From Rhabditoides inermis (lineage: Eukaryota; Nematoda; Chromadorea; Rhabditida; Rhabditidae), in NCBI GenBank assembly GCA_963966185.1, contig CAWZYM010000105.1, positions 244,501 to 308,500 on the forward strand: a stretch of 64,000 nt of DNA, in the 5' to 3' direction. Below, piece by piece: positions 46,440 to 58,016 of this stretch (position 1 is the first letter of the stretch; each line of letters opens with the position of its first letter). A program made the position numbers and the translations under genes. The notes below the pieces were generated by a model. That model was not told the origin of the DNA. It did no database searches and saw only the letters and a program-made list of their open reading frames with translations.

Positions 46440-47145
46440 GCAGAGCCCGCGATCTAAACGATATCAGTGCAATCCACAGGCAGTGCGGATTGTGCACCTC
46501 TTGTCTGCTAGGGGCAGCCGGTGCGCGCCACCCCCCCTAGAAAACGTTCCGTACACGGGGTTGCCTGCCCCTCAGGGGGCGCGCGCGCGTATCTCGCTTC
46601 CTACAACAGCTAGCGTTACCAAAATTGAAACTTAACCATTTTCTAACATCCTGATAACATCTATCAGCATCACATTGTTCTCGTAAAGATTCTAAGGAAC
46701 CTTTCGTTCAATCGCCTTTTGCCGATTCTAGCGCGCGACTAGGGTTAACACAAACCAACCAGCGCTGCCGCGCTGGTTGTAATTTAAATGTTTTTTTTGT
46801 TAAACATGTCACACAACATCTAAGAAGTAAGTTTTCAATTATAACAAAGAAAACAAATCTGTGTCATTCTCAGTGGAAGCGAATATCTTCGAATTCGCCA
46901 AATTTCAGCGAAAAGATCACGAATTCGCGCGATTATGGGTAGTTTCGCTATTCTCTCAAGCTAAAAGTTTTGCGATTATTTTCGCGTTTCGCTCGCGAAA
47001 AAGTCTGCCGGAGGCCTATTATTACATCTCAGAATGAATTTTTACCCCTCAGAATGACTCAAAGAATAGGTGTGAGAATGGGCTCTTACTTGGAACACAA
47101 GCGAATTCCCAAACACGTAATATCTCTCGTAGTATCTTGATTCAG

Positions 47146-47207
47146 GCACGCACGCGACAAGTACGATCAGCATGGACACGATCACCATCATCACACCCAA
47201 GACCAAG
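47146..47207 (+). other. Isolated candidate exon before the giant satellite
   Basis: 62 bp between TTGATTCAG and AAG|GTGAGA. One phase reads HARDKYDQHGHDHHHHTQDQ, a His-rich segment like the metal-binding loops of zinc transporters. Another reads THATSTISMDTITIITPKTK. The satellite starts about 10 bp after the donor, so the array would lie in the following intron. The remaining exons would be outside the window. Confidence 0.35.
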
Positions 47208-47214
47208 GTGAGAT

Positions 47215-50200
47215 ATCACTCACTCACTCTCTCTCTCTCTCTCCTGCCTCTCTCTCTCCCTCCCCCCTCTCTCACACTCTGTCTCCTCCCGCTGCCGCGC
47301 CTCTCACCCTGCATCTGCCTCCTCTCTCTCCCTCTCACTCTGTCTCCCCCGCTGCCGCGCCTCTCACCCTGCATCTGCCTCTTCCTCTCCTGCCTCTCCC
47401 TCCCTCTCACTCTGTCTCCCCCGCTGCCGCGCCTCTCACCCTGCATCTGCCTCTTCCTCTCCTGCCTCTCCCTCCCTCTCACTCTGTCTCCCCCGCTGCC
47501 GCGCCTCTCACCCTGCATCTGCCTCTTCCTCTCCTGCCTCTCTCTCCCTCTCACTCTGTCTCCCACGCTGCCGCGCCTCTCACCCTGCATCTGCCTCTTC
47601 CTCTCCTGTCTCTCTCTCTCCCTCTCACTCTGTCTCCCCCGCTGCCGCGCCTCTCACCCTGCATCTGCCTCTTCCTCTCCTCTCTGTCTCTCCCTCTCAC
47701 TCTGTCTCCCCCGCTGCCGCGCCTCTCACCCTGCATCTGCCTCTTCCTCTCCTGTCTCTCTCTCCCTCTCACTCTGTCTCCCCCGCTGCCGCGCCTCTCA
47801 CCCTGCATCTGCCTCTTCCTCTCCTGTCTCTCTCTCTCCCTCTCACTCTGTCTCCCCCGCTGCCGCGCCTCTCACCCTGCATCTTCCTCTTCCTCTCCTG
47901 TCTCTCTCTCTCCCTCTCACTCTGTCTCCCCCGCTGCCGCGCCTCTCACCCTGCATCTGCCTCTTCCTCTCCTGTCTCTCTCCCTCCCTCTCACTCTGTC
48001 TCCCCCGCTGCCGCGCCTCTCACCCTGCATCTGCCTCTTCCTCTCCTGTCTCTCTCTCTCCCTCTCACTCTGTCTCCCCCGCTGCCGCGCCTCTCACCCT
48101 GCATCTGCCTCTTCCTCTCCTGTCTCTCTCTCTCCCTCTCACTCTGTCTCCCCCGCTGCCGCGCTTCTCACCCTGCATCTGCCTCTTCCTCTCCTGTCTC
48201 TCTCTCTCCCTCTCACTCTGTCTCCCCCGCTGCCGCGCCTCTCACCCTGCATCTGCCTCTTCCTCTCCTGTCTCTCTCCCTCCCTCTCACTCTGTCTCCC
48301 CCGCTGCCGCGCCTCTCACCCTGCATCTGCCTCTTCCTCTCCTGTCTCTCTCTCTCTCCCTCTCACTCTGTCTCCCCCGCTGCCGCGCTTCTCACCCTGC
48401 ATCTGCCTCTTCCTCTCCTGTCTCTCTCTCTCCCTCTCACTCTGTCTCCCCCGCTGCCGCGCCTCTCACCCTGCATCTGCCTCTTCCTCTCCTGTCTCTC
48501 TCTCTCTCCCTCTCACTCTGTCTCCCCCGCTGCCGCGCCTCTCACCCTGCATCTGCCTCTTCCTCTCCTGTCTCTCTCTCTCCCTCTCACTCTGTCTCCC
48601 TCGCTGCCGCGCCTCTCACCCTGCATCTGCCTCTTCCTCTCCTGTCTCTCTCTCTCTCCCTCTCACTCTGTCTCCCCCGCTGCCGCGCTTCTCACCCTGC
48701 ATCTGCCTCTTCCTCTCCTGTCTCTCTCTCTCCCTCTCACTCTGTCTCCCCCGCTGCCGCGCCTCTCACCCTGCATCTGCCTCTTCCTCTCCTGTCTCTC
48801 TCTCTCTCCCTCTCACTCTGTCTCCCCCGCTGCCGCGCCTCTCACCCTGCATCTGCCTCTTCCTCTCCTGTCTCTCTCTCTCCCTCTCACTCTGTCTCCC
48901 TCGCTGCCGCGCCTCTCACCCTGCATCTGCCTCTTCCTCTCCTGTCTCTCTCCCTCCCTCTCACTCTGTCTCCCTCGCTGCCGCGCCTCTCACCCTGCAT
49001 CTGCCTCTTCCTCTCCTGTCTCTCTCTCTCCCTCTCACTCTGTCTCCCTCGCTGCCGCGCCTCTCACCCTGCATCTGCCTCTTCCTCTCCTGTCTCTCTC
49101 CCTCCCTCTCACTCTGTCTCCCCCGCTGCCGCGCCTCTCACCCTGCATCTGCCTCTTCCTCTCCTGTCTCTTTCTCTCTCCCTCTCACTCTGTCTCCCCC
49201 GCTGCCGCGCCTCTCACCCTGCATCTGCCTTTTCCTATCCTGCCTCTCCCTCCCTCTCACTCTGTCTCCCCCGCTGCCGCTTCTCACCCTGCATCTGCCT
49301 CTTCCTCTCCTGTCTCTCTCCCTCCCTCTCACTCTGTCTCCCCCGCTGCCGCGTCTCTCACCCTGCATCTGCCTCTTCCTCTCCTGTCTCTCTCCCTCTC
49401 TCTCACTCTGTCTCCCCCGCTGCCGCACCTCTCACCCTGCATCTGCCTCTTCCTCTCCTGCCTCTCCCTCCCTCTCACTTTGTCTCCCCCGCTGCCGCGC
49501 CTCTCACCCTGCATCTGCTTCTCCCTATCCTGCTTCTCTCTCTCTCTCTCTCTCTCTCTCCTGCCTCTCTCTCCCTCTCACTCTGTCTTCCCCGCTGCCG
49601 CGCCTCTCACCCTGCATCTGCCTCTTCCTCTCCTGCCTATCTCTCCCTCTCACTCTGTCTCCCCCGCTGCCGCGCTTCTCACCCTGCATCTGCCTCTCTC
49701 TCTCCTGCTTCTCTCTCTCTCTCTCTCTCTCTCTCCTGCCTCTCTCTTTTTCCCCTCCCCCCTCTCTCACACTCTGTCTCCCCCGCTGCCGCGCCTCTCA
49801 CCCTGCATCTGCCTCTTCCTCTCCTGCCTCTTTCTCTCCATCTCACTCTGTCTCCCCCGCTGCCGCGCCTTTCACCCTGCATCTGCCTCTTCCTCTCCTG
49901 CCTCTCTCTCCCTCTCACTCTGTCTCCCCCGCTGCCGCGCCTCTCACCCTGCATCTGCCTCTTCCTCTCTTACCTCTCTCTCCCCTCTCACACTCTGTCT
50001 CCCCCGCTGCCGCGCCTCTCACCCTGCATCTGCCTCTTCCTCTCCTGCCTCTCTCTCCCCTCTCACACTCTGTCTCCCCCGCTGCCGCGCCTTTCACCCT
50101 GCATCTGCCTCTTCCTCTCCTGCCTCTCTCTCCCTCTCACTCTGTCTCCCCCGCTGCCGCGCCTCTCACCCTGCATCTGCCTCTTCCTCTCTTGCCTCTC

Positions 50201-53200
50201 TCTCCCCTCTCATACTCTGTCTCCCCCGCTGCCGCGCCTCTCACCCTGCATCTGCCTCTTCCTCTCCTGCCTCTCTCTCCCCTCTCACACTCTGTCTCCC
50301 CCGCTGCCGCGCCTCTCACCCTGCATCTGCCTCTTCCTCTCCTGTCTCTCTCTCTCCCTCTCACTCTGTCTCCCCCGCTGCCGCGCCTCTCACCCTGCAT
50401 CTGCCTCTTCCTCTCCTGTCTCTCTCTCTCCCTCTCACTCTGTCTCCCCCGCTGCCGCGCCTCTCACCCTGCATCTGCCTCTTCCTCTCCTGTCTCTCTC
50501 TCTCCCTCTCACTCTGTCTCCCCCGCTGCCGCGCCTCTCACCCTGCATCTGCCTCTTCCTCTCCTGCCTCTCCCTCCCTCTCACTCTGTCTCCCCCGCTG
50601 CCGCGCCTCTCACCCTGCATCTGCCTCTTCCTCTCCTGCCTCTCCCTCCCTCTCACTCTGTCTCCCCCGCTGCCGCGCCTCTCACCCTGCATCTGCCTCT
50701 TCCTCTCCTGCCTCTCTCTCCCTCTCACTCTGTCTCCCACGCTGCCGCGCCTCTCACCCTGCATCTGCCTCTTCCTCTCCTGTCTCTCTCTCTCCCTCTC
50801 ACTCTGTCTCCCCCGCTGCCGCGCCTCTCACCCTGCATCTGCCTCTTCCTCTCCTCTCTGTCTCTCCCTCTCACTCTGTCTCCCCCGCTGCCGCGCCTCT
50901 CACCCTGCATCTGCCTCTTCCTCTCCTGTCTCTCTCTCCCTCTCACTCTGTCTCCCCCGCTGCCGCGCCTCTCACCCTGCATCTGCCTCTTCCTCTCCTG
51001 TCTCTCTCTCTCCCTCTCACTCTGTCTCCCCCGCTGCCGCGCCTCTCACCCTGCATCTTCCTCTTCCTCTCCTGTCTCTCTCTCTCCCTCTCACTCTGTC
51101 TCCCCCGCTGCCGCGCCTCTCACCCTGCATCTGCCTCTTCCTCTCCTGTCTCTCTCCCTCCCTCTCACTCTGTCTCCCCCGCTGCCGCGCCTCTCACCCT
51201 GCATCTGCCTCTTCCTCTCCTGTCTCTCTCTCTCCCTCTCACTCTGTCTCCCCCGCTGCCGCGCCTCTCACCCTGCATCTGCCTCTTCCTCTCCTGTCTC
51301 TCTCTCTCCCTCTCACTCTGTCTCCCCCGCTGCCGCGCTTCTCACCCTGCATCTGCCTCTTCCTCTCCTGTCTCTCTCTCTCCCTCTCACTCTGTCTCCC
51401 CCGCTGCCGCGCCTCTCACCCTGCATCTGCCTCTTCCTCTCCTGTCTCTCTCCCTCCCTCTCACTCTGTCTCCCCCGCTGCCGCGCCTCTCACCCTGCAT
51501 CTGCCTCTTCCTCTCCTGTCTCTCTCTCTCCCTCTCACTCTGTCTCCCCCGCTGCCGCGCCTCTCACCCTGCATCTGCCTCTTCCTCTCCTGTCTCTCTC
51601 TCTCCCTCTCACTCTGTCTCCCCCGCTGCCGCGCCTCTCACCGTGCATCTGCCTCTTCCTCTCCTGTCTCTCTCTCTCCCTCTCACTCTGTCTCCCCCGC
51701 TGCCGCGCCTCTCACCCTGCATCTGCCTCTTCCTCTCCTGTCTCTCTCCCTCCCTCTCACTCTGTCTCCCCCGCTGCCGCGCCTCTCACCCTGCATCTGC
51801 CTCTTCCTCTCCTGTCTCTCTCTCTCCCTCTCACTCTGTCTCCCCCGCTGCCGCGCCTCTCACCCTGCATCTGCCTCTTCCTCTCCTGTCTCTCTCTCTC
51901 CCTCTCACTCTGTCTCCCCCGCTGCCGCGCCTCTCACCGTGCATCTGCCTCTTCCTCTCCTGTCTCTCTCTCTCCCTCTCACTCTGTCTCCCCCGCTGCC
52001 GCGCCTCTCACCCTGCATCTGCCTCTTCCTCTCCTGTCTCTCTCCCTCCCTCTCACTCTGTCTCCCCCGCTGCCGCGCCTCTCACCCTGCATCTGCCTCT
52101 TCCTCTCCTGTCTCTTTCTCTCTCCCTCTCACTCTGTCTCCCCCGCTGCCGCGCCACCCTGCATCTGCCTTTTCCTATCCTGCCTCTCCCTCCCTCTCAC
52201 TCTGTCTCCCCCGCTGCCGCTTCTCACCCTGCATCTGCCTCTTCCTCTCCTGTCTCTCTCCCTCCCTCTCACTCTGTCTCCCCCGCTGCCGCGTCTCTCA
52301 CCCTGCATCTGCCTCTTCCTCTCCTGTCTCTCTCCCTCTCTCTCACTCTGTCTCCCCCGCTGCCGCGCCTCTCACCCTGCATCTGCCTCTTCCTCTCCTG
52401 CCTCTCCCTCCCTCTCACTTTGTCTCCCCCGCTGCCGCGCCTCTCACCCTGCATCTGCTTCTCCCTCTCCTGCTTCTCTCTCTCTCTCTCCTGCCTCTCT
52501 CTCCCTCTCACTCTGTCTTCCCCGCTGCCGCGCCTCTCACCCTGCATCTGCCTCTTCCTCTCCTGCCTATCTCTCCCTCTCACTCTGTCTTCCCCGCTGC
52601 CGCGCTTCTCACCCTGCATCTGCCTCTCTCTCTCTCCTGCTTCTCTCTCTCTCTCTCTCTCCTGCCTCTCTCTTTTTCCCCTCCCCCCCTCTCTCACACT
52701 CTGTCTCCCCCGCTGCCGCGCCTCTCACCCTGCATCTGCCTCTTCCTCTCCTGCCTCTTTCTCTCCATCTCACTCTGTCTCCCCCGCTGCCGCGCCTTTC
52801 ACCCTGCATCTGCCTCTTCCTCTCCTGCCTCTCTCTCCCTCTCACTCTGTCTCCCCCGCTGCCGCGCCTCTCACCCTGCATCTGCCTCTTCCTCTCTTAC
52901 CTCTCTCTCCCCTCTCACACTCTGTCTCCCCCGCTGCCGCGCCTCTCACCCTGCATCTGCCTCTTCCTCTCCTGCCTCTCTCTCCCCTCTCACACTCTGT
53001 CTCCCCCGCTGCCGCGCCTTTCACCCTGCATCTGCCTCTTCCTCTCCTGCCTCTCTCTCCCTCTCACTCTGTCTCCCCCGCTGCCGCGCCTCTCACCCTG
53101 CATCTGCCTCTTCCTCTCTTGCCTCTCTCTCCCCTCTCATACTCTGTCTCCCCCGCTGCCGCGCCTCTCACCCTGCATCTGCCTCTTCCTCTCCTGTCTC

Positions 53201-56045
53201 TCTCTCCCCTCTCACACTCTGTCTCCCCCGCTGCCGCGCCTCTCACCCTGCATCTGCCTCTTCCTCTCCTGTCTCTCTCTCTCCCTCTCACTCTGTCTCC
53301 CCCGCTGCCGCGCCTCTCACCCTGCATCTGCCTCTTCCTCTCCTGTCTCTCTCTCTCCCTCTCACTCTGTCTCCCCCGCTGCCGCGCCTCTCACCCTGCA
53401 TCTGCCTCTTCCTCTCCTGTCTCTCTCTCTCCCTCTCACTCTGTCTCCCCCGCTGCCGCGCCTCTCACCCTGCATCTGCCTCTTCCTCTCCTGTCTCTCT
53501 CTCTCCCTCTCACTCTGTCTCCCCCGCTGCCGCGCCTCTCACCCTGCATCTGCCTCTTCCTCTCCTGTCTCTCTCCCTCCCTCTCACTCTGTCTCCCCCG
53601 CTGCCGCGCCTCTCACCCTGCATCTGCCTCTTCCTCTCCTGTTTCTCTCCCTCCCTCTCACTCTGTCTCCCCCGCTGCCGCGCTTCTCACCCTGCATCTG
53701 CCTCTTCCTCTCCTGTCTCTCTCTCTCCCTCTCACTCTGTCTCCCCCGCTGCCGCGCCTCTCACCCTGCATCTGCCTCTTCCTCTCCTGTCTCTCTCTCT
53801 CCCTCTCACTCTGTCTCCCCCGCTGCCGCGCCTCTCACCCTGCATCTGCCTCTTCCTCTCCTGTCTCTCTCTCTCCCTCTCACTCTGTCTCCCCCGCTGC
53901 CGCGCCTCTCACCCTGCATCTGCCTCTTCCTCTCCTGTCTCTCTCCCTCCCTCTCACTCTGTCTCCCCCGCTGCCGCGCCTCTCACCCTGCATCTGCCTC
54001 TTCCTCTCCTGTCTCTTTCTCTCTCCCTCTCACTCTGTCTCCCCCGCTGCCGCGCCTCTCACCCTGCATCTGCCTTTTCCTCTCCTGCCTCTCCCTCCCT
54101 CTCACTCTGTCTCCCCCGCTGCCGCTTCTCACCCTGCATCTGCCTCTTCCTCTCCTGTCTCTCTCCCTCCCTCTCACTCTGTCTCCCCCGCTGCCGCGTC
54201 TCTCACCCTGCATCTGCCTCTTCCTCTCCTGTCTCTCTCCCTCTCTCTCACTCTGTCTCCCCCGCTGCCGCGCCTCTCACCCTGCATCTGCCTCTTCCTC
54301 TCCTGCCTCTCCCTCCCTCTCACTCTGTCTCCCCCGCTGCCGCGCCTCTCACCCTGCATCTGCTTCTCCCTCTCCTGCTCTCTCTCTCTCTCCTGCCTCT
54401 CTCTCCCTCTCACTCTGTCTTCCCCGCTGCCGCGCCTCTCACCCTGCATCTGCCTCTTCCTCTCCTGCCTATCTCTCCCTCTCACTCTGTCTCCCCCGCT
54501 GCCGCGCTTCTCACCCTGCATCTGCCTCTCTCTCTCCTGCTCTCTCTCTCTCTCTCTCTCTCCTGCCTCTCTCTCTCTCTCCCTCCCCCCTCTCTCACAC
54601 TCTGTCTCCCCGCTGCCGCGCCTCTCACCCTGCATCTGCCTCTTCCTCTCCTGCCTTCTCTCCTCTCACTCTGTCTCCCCCGCTGCCGCGCCTTTCACCC
54701 TGCATCTGCCTCTTCCTCTCCTGCCTCTCTCTCCCTCTCACTCTGTCTCCCCCGCTGCCGCGCCTCTCACCCTGCATCTGCCTCTTCCTCTCCTGCCTCT
54801 CTCTCCCCTCTCACTCTGTCTCCCCCGCTGCCGCGCCTCTCACCCTGCATCTGCCTCTTCCTCTCCTGCCTCTCTCTCCCTCTCACTCTGTCTCCCCCGC
54901 TGCCGCGCCTCTCACCCTGCATCTGCCTCTTCCTCTCTGCCTCTCTCTCCCCTCTCACACTCTGTCTCCCCCGCTGCCGCGCCTCTCACCCTGCATCTGC
55001 CTCTTCCTCTCCTGCCTCTCTCTCCCTCTCACTCTGTCTCCCCCGCTGCCGCGCCTCTCACCCTGCATCTGCCTCTTCCTCTCCTGTCTCTCTCTCTCCC
55101 TCTCACTCTGTCTCCCCCGCTGCCGCGCCTCTCACCCTGCATCTGCCTCTTCCTCTCCTGCCTCTCTCTCCCCTCTCACACTCTGTCTCCCCCGCTGCCG
55201 CGCCTTTCACCCTGCATCTGCCTCTTCCTCTCCTGCCTCTCTCTCCCTCTCACTCTGTCTCCCCCGCCGCCGCGCCTCTCACCCTGCATCTGCCTCTTCC
55301 TCTCTTGCCTCTCTCTCCCCTCTCATACTCTGTCTCCCCCGCTGCCGCGCCTCTCACCCTGCATCTGCCTCTTCCTCTCCTGCCTCTCTCTCCCCTCTCA
55401 CACTCTGTCTCCCCCGCTGCCGCGCCTCTCACCCTGCATCTGCCTCTTCCTCTCCTGTCTCTCTCTCTCCCACTCACTCTATCTCCCCCGCTGCCGCGCC
55501 TCTCACCCTGCATCTGCCTCTTCCTCTCCTGCCTCTTTCTCTCCATCTCACTCTGTCTCCCCCGCTGCCGCGCCTTTCACCCTGCATCTGCCTCTTCCTC
55601 TCCTGCCTCTCTCTCCCTCTCACTCTGTCTCCCCCGCTGCCGCGCCTCTCACCCTGCATCTGCCTCTTCCTCTCTTACCTCTCTCTCCCCTCTCACACTC
55701 TGTCTCCCCCGCTGCCGCGCCTCTCACCCTGCATCTGCCTCTTCCTCTCCTGCCTCTCTCTCCCCTCTCACACTCTGTCTCCCCCGCTGCCGCGCCTTTC
55801 ACCCTGCATCTGCCTCTTCCTCTCCTGCCTCTCTCTCCCTCTCACTCTGTCTCCCCCGCTGCCGCGCCTCTCACCCTGCATCTGCCTCTTCCTCTCTTAC
55901 CTCTCTCTCCCCTCTCACACTCTGTCTCCCCCGCTGCCGCGCCTTTCACCCTGCATCTGCCTCTTCCTCTCCTGCCTCTCTCTCCCTCTCACTCTGTCTC
56001 CCCCGCTGCCGCGCCTCTCACCCTGCATCTGCCTCTTCCTCTCTT
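47215..56045. repeat. 72-75-bp satellite array, block 1 (about 120 units)
   Basis: Conserved core CCCCCGCTGCCGCGCCTCTC then ACCCTGCATCTGCCTCTTCC, followed by a variable CT spacer (TCTCCTGTCTCT.. or GCCTCTCTCTCC..) ending CACTCTGTCT. Units are 72-75 bp depending on spacer. Variant units recur in the same order (for example the GCATCTTCCTC unit at about 47880 and 51055), so a higher-order structure exists. Plus-strand frames stay open for thousands of codons because the unit has no TAA, TAG or TGA; no protein is inferred. Confidence 0.97.
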
Positions 56046-57739
56046 ATATATATATATATATATCTTTATTCATACATAGTTATGGTAGCGATACAATATG
56101 GTTGAAATGCGCGGTACAGAACTTTTCACCTTGGATGGTCGAGAAAACACTACTCGCCCTTCAACCCAAGGTGAACCGCACACCAGAAGGCGTCCCATCC
56201 TTTTTCATCAAGCATGTTGCCACCACCATTGCATTCCCACTATCGCTTATTTTCTCTCAATCTATGCTGACAGGTGAAATACCCAGTCAGTGGAGAACTG
56301 CTTGTGTTGTGCCCATCTTCAAGAAAGGGAAAAAGTGTGAACCAAGCAATTATCGTCCAATCAGTCTCACTTCTTCTCTTGGAAAATGCATGGAACGAAT
56401 GGTAAAACGCAAGATTTCTTCCTTTCTTAGCCGTAACAGACTGCTATCTGACGCTCAGTGGGGCTTTCGTGAAAAACGAAGCACCACTGCGCAACTACTG
56501 CTGTTCATGTCCCAGCTAACAACGGCTGAAAGCCAAGGCAAGTGTGTGGATGTAGCCTATATTGATTTTGCAAAAGCTTTCGATTCCGTGTCCATTCCCA
56601 AGCTGCTAACCAAGGTTGGCAGCTACGGAATCAGTGGCTTTCTGCATCGCTGGCTATCTGCATGGCTATCTGATCGTGTGCAGTGTGTCGAGGTCGAGGG
56701 CCAGGAGAGCGCATTCGAACTCGTGCTCTCAGGAGTGCCGCAAGGCTCTGTACTAGGCCCTCTTCTCTTTCTTATGTTCATAAATGACTTGCCAGATTGC
56801 ATGCCTCCTAATTGCCAATTGTTTATGTTCGCCGATGATGTGAAGATATTGTCCATATTTGATTGCAATACGACAAATGCCCCTCTTCTTTCTGCCCTCA
56901 AGGAGGTTGAGTCGTGGACTCACAAATGGCAGTTGTCTGTTAGTGCTTCCAAGTGTGCTATTCTTCACATTGGCAAACGTAACCCGCGATTTTCCTACAT
57001 TCTGCATGGTACCCCTGTCCCCTCTCCTTCTTGCTATCCCGATCTGGGAGTGACTGTGTGTGAAGACCTGATGTTCAGGGTGCATATCAATTCAATTGCC
57101 AAAAAGGCCAACCAAAAAATCAACTTTCTATTTTTCACATTGCGCACCCGGAACGAGAAGGTTCTCACACAAGCCTACACTATATATGTCCGCTCTATTC
57201 TTGAATATGCCACTGAGATTTACTCGCCATACTACCAAGTGGACAAGGATACGCTTGAATCTGTCCAATCATTGTTTCTAACTCGTCTAGCATATCGATG
57301 CGGCTTCTCCCACTTGTCTAGTGACCACGTGCGGGCTCGTCTAGGTTTAGAGTCTCTTTCCCACCGCAGAGATAGAAGAGACGTGATGTTCGTGTACAAG
57401 GTGTTGCGAGGTGACATTGATCTTTGTGTCGATGCCCTATTCCAAGTGCGATCCAGCCGAACGCGAGGCGCCTCCGACAAACTCTATCCACTTTCTAGAG
57501 CAACAAATAACACAACTAAAGCATTCTTCACTCATCGTTGCTTCGAAATTGTAAATAAAATTCCGCTCAGTATGTATTCCCTACCATACTCAGATTTCCT
57601 TTCCCTAATTGATGAACTAACTGAATAACTGTAACTCCCCTAATATTTTCCCGACGTTTCTGTGATCATGTAAGTGTATATGTGTACCTTTGATCCGTAT
57701 AATATTGTTTACATGCAATAAATAAATAATATATATAAT
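56046..57739 (+). mobile_element. 5'-truncated CR1/Jockey-type LINE inserted in the satellite
   Basis: Begins after a (TA)n stretch, carries a reverse-transcriptase frame to 57628, then a short 3' tail ending in ATAAATAAATAATATATATA-like sequence. The APE endonuclease and ORF1 are absent, as in a usual 5'-truncated insertion. Confidence 0.88.
56102..57628 (+). CDS. LINE reverse transcriptase (partial, frame open to stop)
   Basis: Synthesises cDNA at the insertion site in an intact element. Visible blocks in order: GEIPSQWRTACVVPIFKKG, NYRPISLTSSLGKCMER, QWGFREKRSTTAQLL, VDVAYIDFAKAFDSV (catalytic Asp), SGVPQGSVLGPLLFLMFIND, FMFADDVKI (the YxDD box as FADD), LSVSASKC and YPDLGVTV, then the C-terminal region with RSILEYATEIYSP and the end IDELTE. 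There is no start codon of its own here; the frame runs on from the satellite. No stop or frameshift over about 1.5 kb means a young copy. It lacks the N-terminal endonuclease, so this copy cannot move by itself. Confidence 0.9.
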   Translation: MKCAVQNFSPWMVEKTLLALQPKVNRTPEGVPSFFIKHVATTIAFPLSLIFSQSMLTGEIPSQWRTACVVPIFKKGKKCEPSNYRPISLTSSLGKCMERMVKRKISSFLSRNRLLSDAQWGFREKRSTTAQLLLFMSQLTTAESQGKCVDVAYIDFAKAFDSVSIPKLLTKVGSYGISGFLHRWLSAWLSDRVQCVEVEGQESAFELVLSGVPQGSVLGPLLFLMFINDLPDCMPPNCQLFMFADDVKILSIFDCNTTNAPLLSALKEVESWTHKWQLSVSASKCAILHIGKRNPRFSYILHGTPVPSPSCYPDLGVTVCEDLMFRVHINSIAKKANQKINFLFFTLRTRNEKVLTQAYTIYVRSILEYATEIYSPYYQVDKDTLESVQSLFLTRLAYRCGFSHLSSDHVRARLGLESLSHRRDRRDVMFVYKVLRGDIDLCVDALFQVRSSRTRGASDKLYPLSRATNNTTKAFFTHRCFEIVNKIPLSMYSLPYSDFLSLIDELTE

Positions 57740-58016
57740 ATAACTAAGAGGAGTTTCGACAGGGTTCTGAGGCTACTCGATCCTTGCCCAGACGATGCGC
57801 AGACAGACCAAGGGATTTCCTGCCCCCAGACACTGTTGATTAGAGCAGCGTATGCGGGGGTAGGAAACCTTTCATACCACTTACCAGGATGGGGTTCGCG
57901 GCCGGTGGGATAGACCCTCCCACTGATTCACTCCCCTCTCCACTCTACAAATGATGGCAAGAGCACGTTTATGACTATATTCTAGTTGGATCTACAATGT
58001 TCAGTTGATTTATTTG
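57740..58016. other. Single-copy-looking block between LINE and satellite
   Basis: About 280 bp with no similarity to the satellite, no frame of note and no clear element ends. It may be DNA carried in with the LINE insertion (3' transduction) or a fragment of another repeat. Confidence 0.4.

Larger units (their letters stand above)
44404..47016. mobile_element. 2.6-kb terminal-inverted-repeat element (non-autonomous DNA transposon)
   Basis: Left end GGCCCCGGGCAGACTTTTTC and the reverse complement of the right end, GGCCTCCGGCAGACTTTTTC, match at all but two or three positions and are flanked by TAT on both sides (3-bp target duplication). Both ends are followed by TCGCG/CGCGAAAA-rich subterminal sequence (44420-44640 and 46900-47010). 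No transposase frame. Nested insertions at 44840-46151 occupy the interior. Confidence 0.7.

Noticed and set aside
47172..57628. Plus-strand readings of 2000-3000 codons across the satellite
   Set aside because: They overlap each other in three frames, follow from a unit without stop trinucleotides, have no codon-level conservation signal that I can see, and run straight into a LINE frame. They are not genes.
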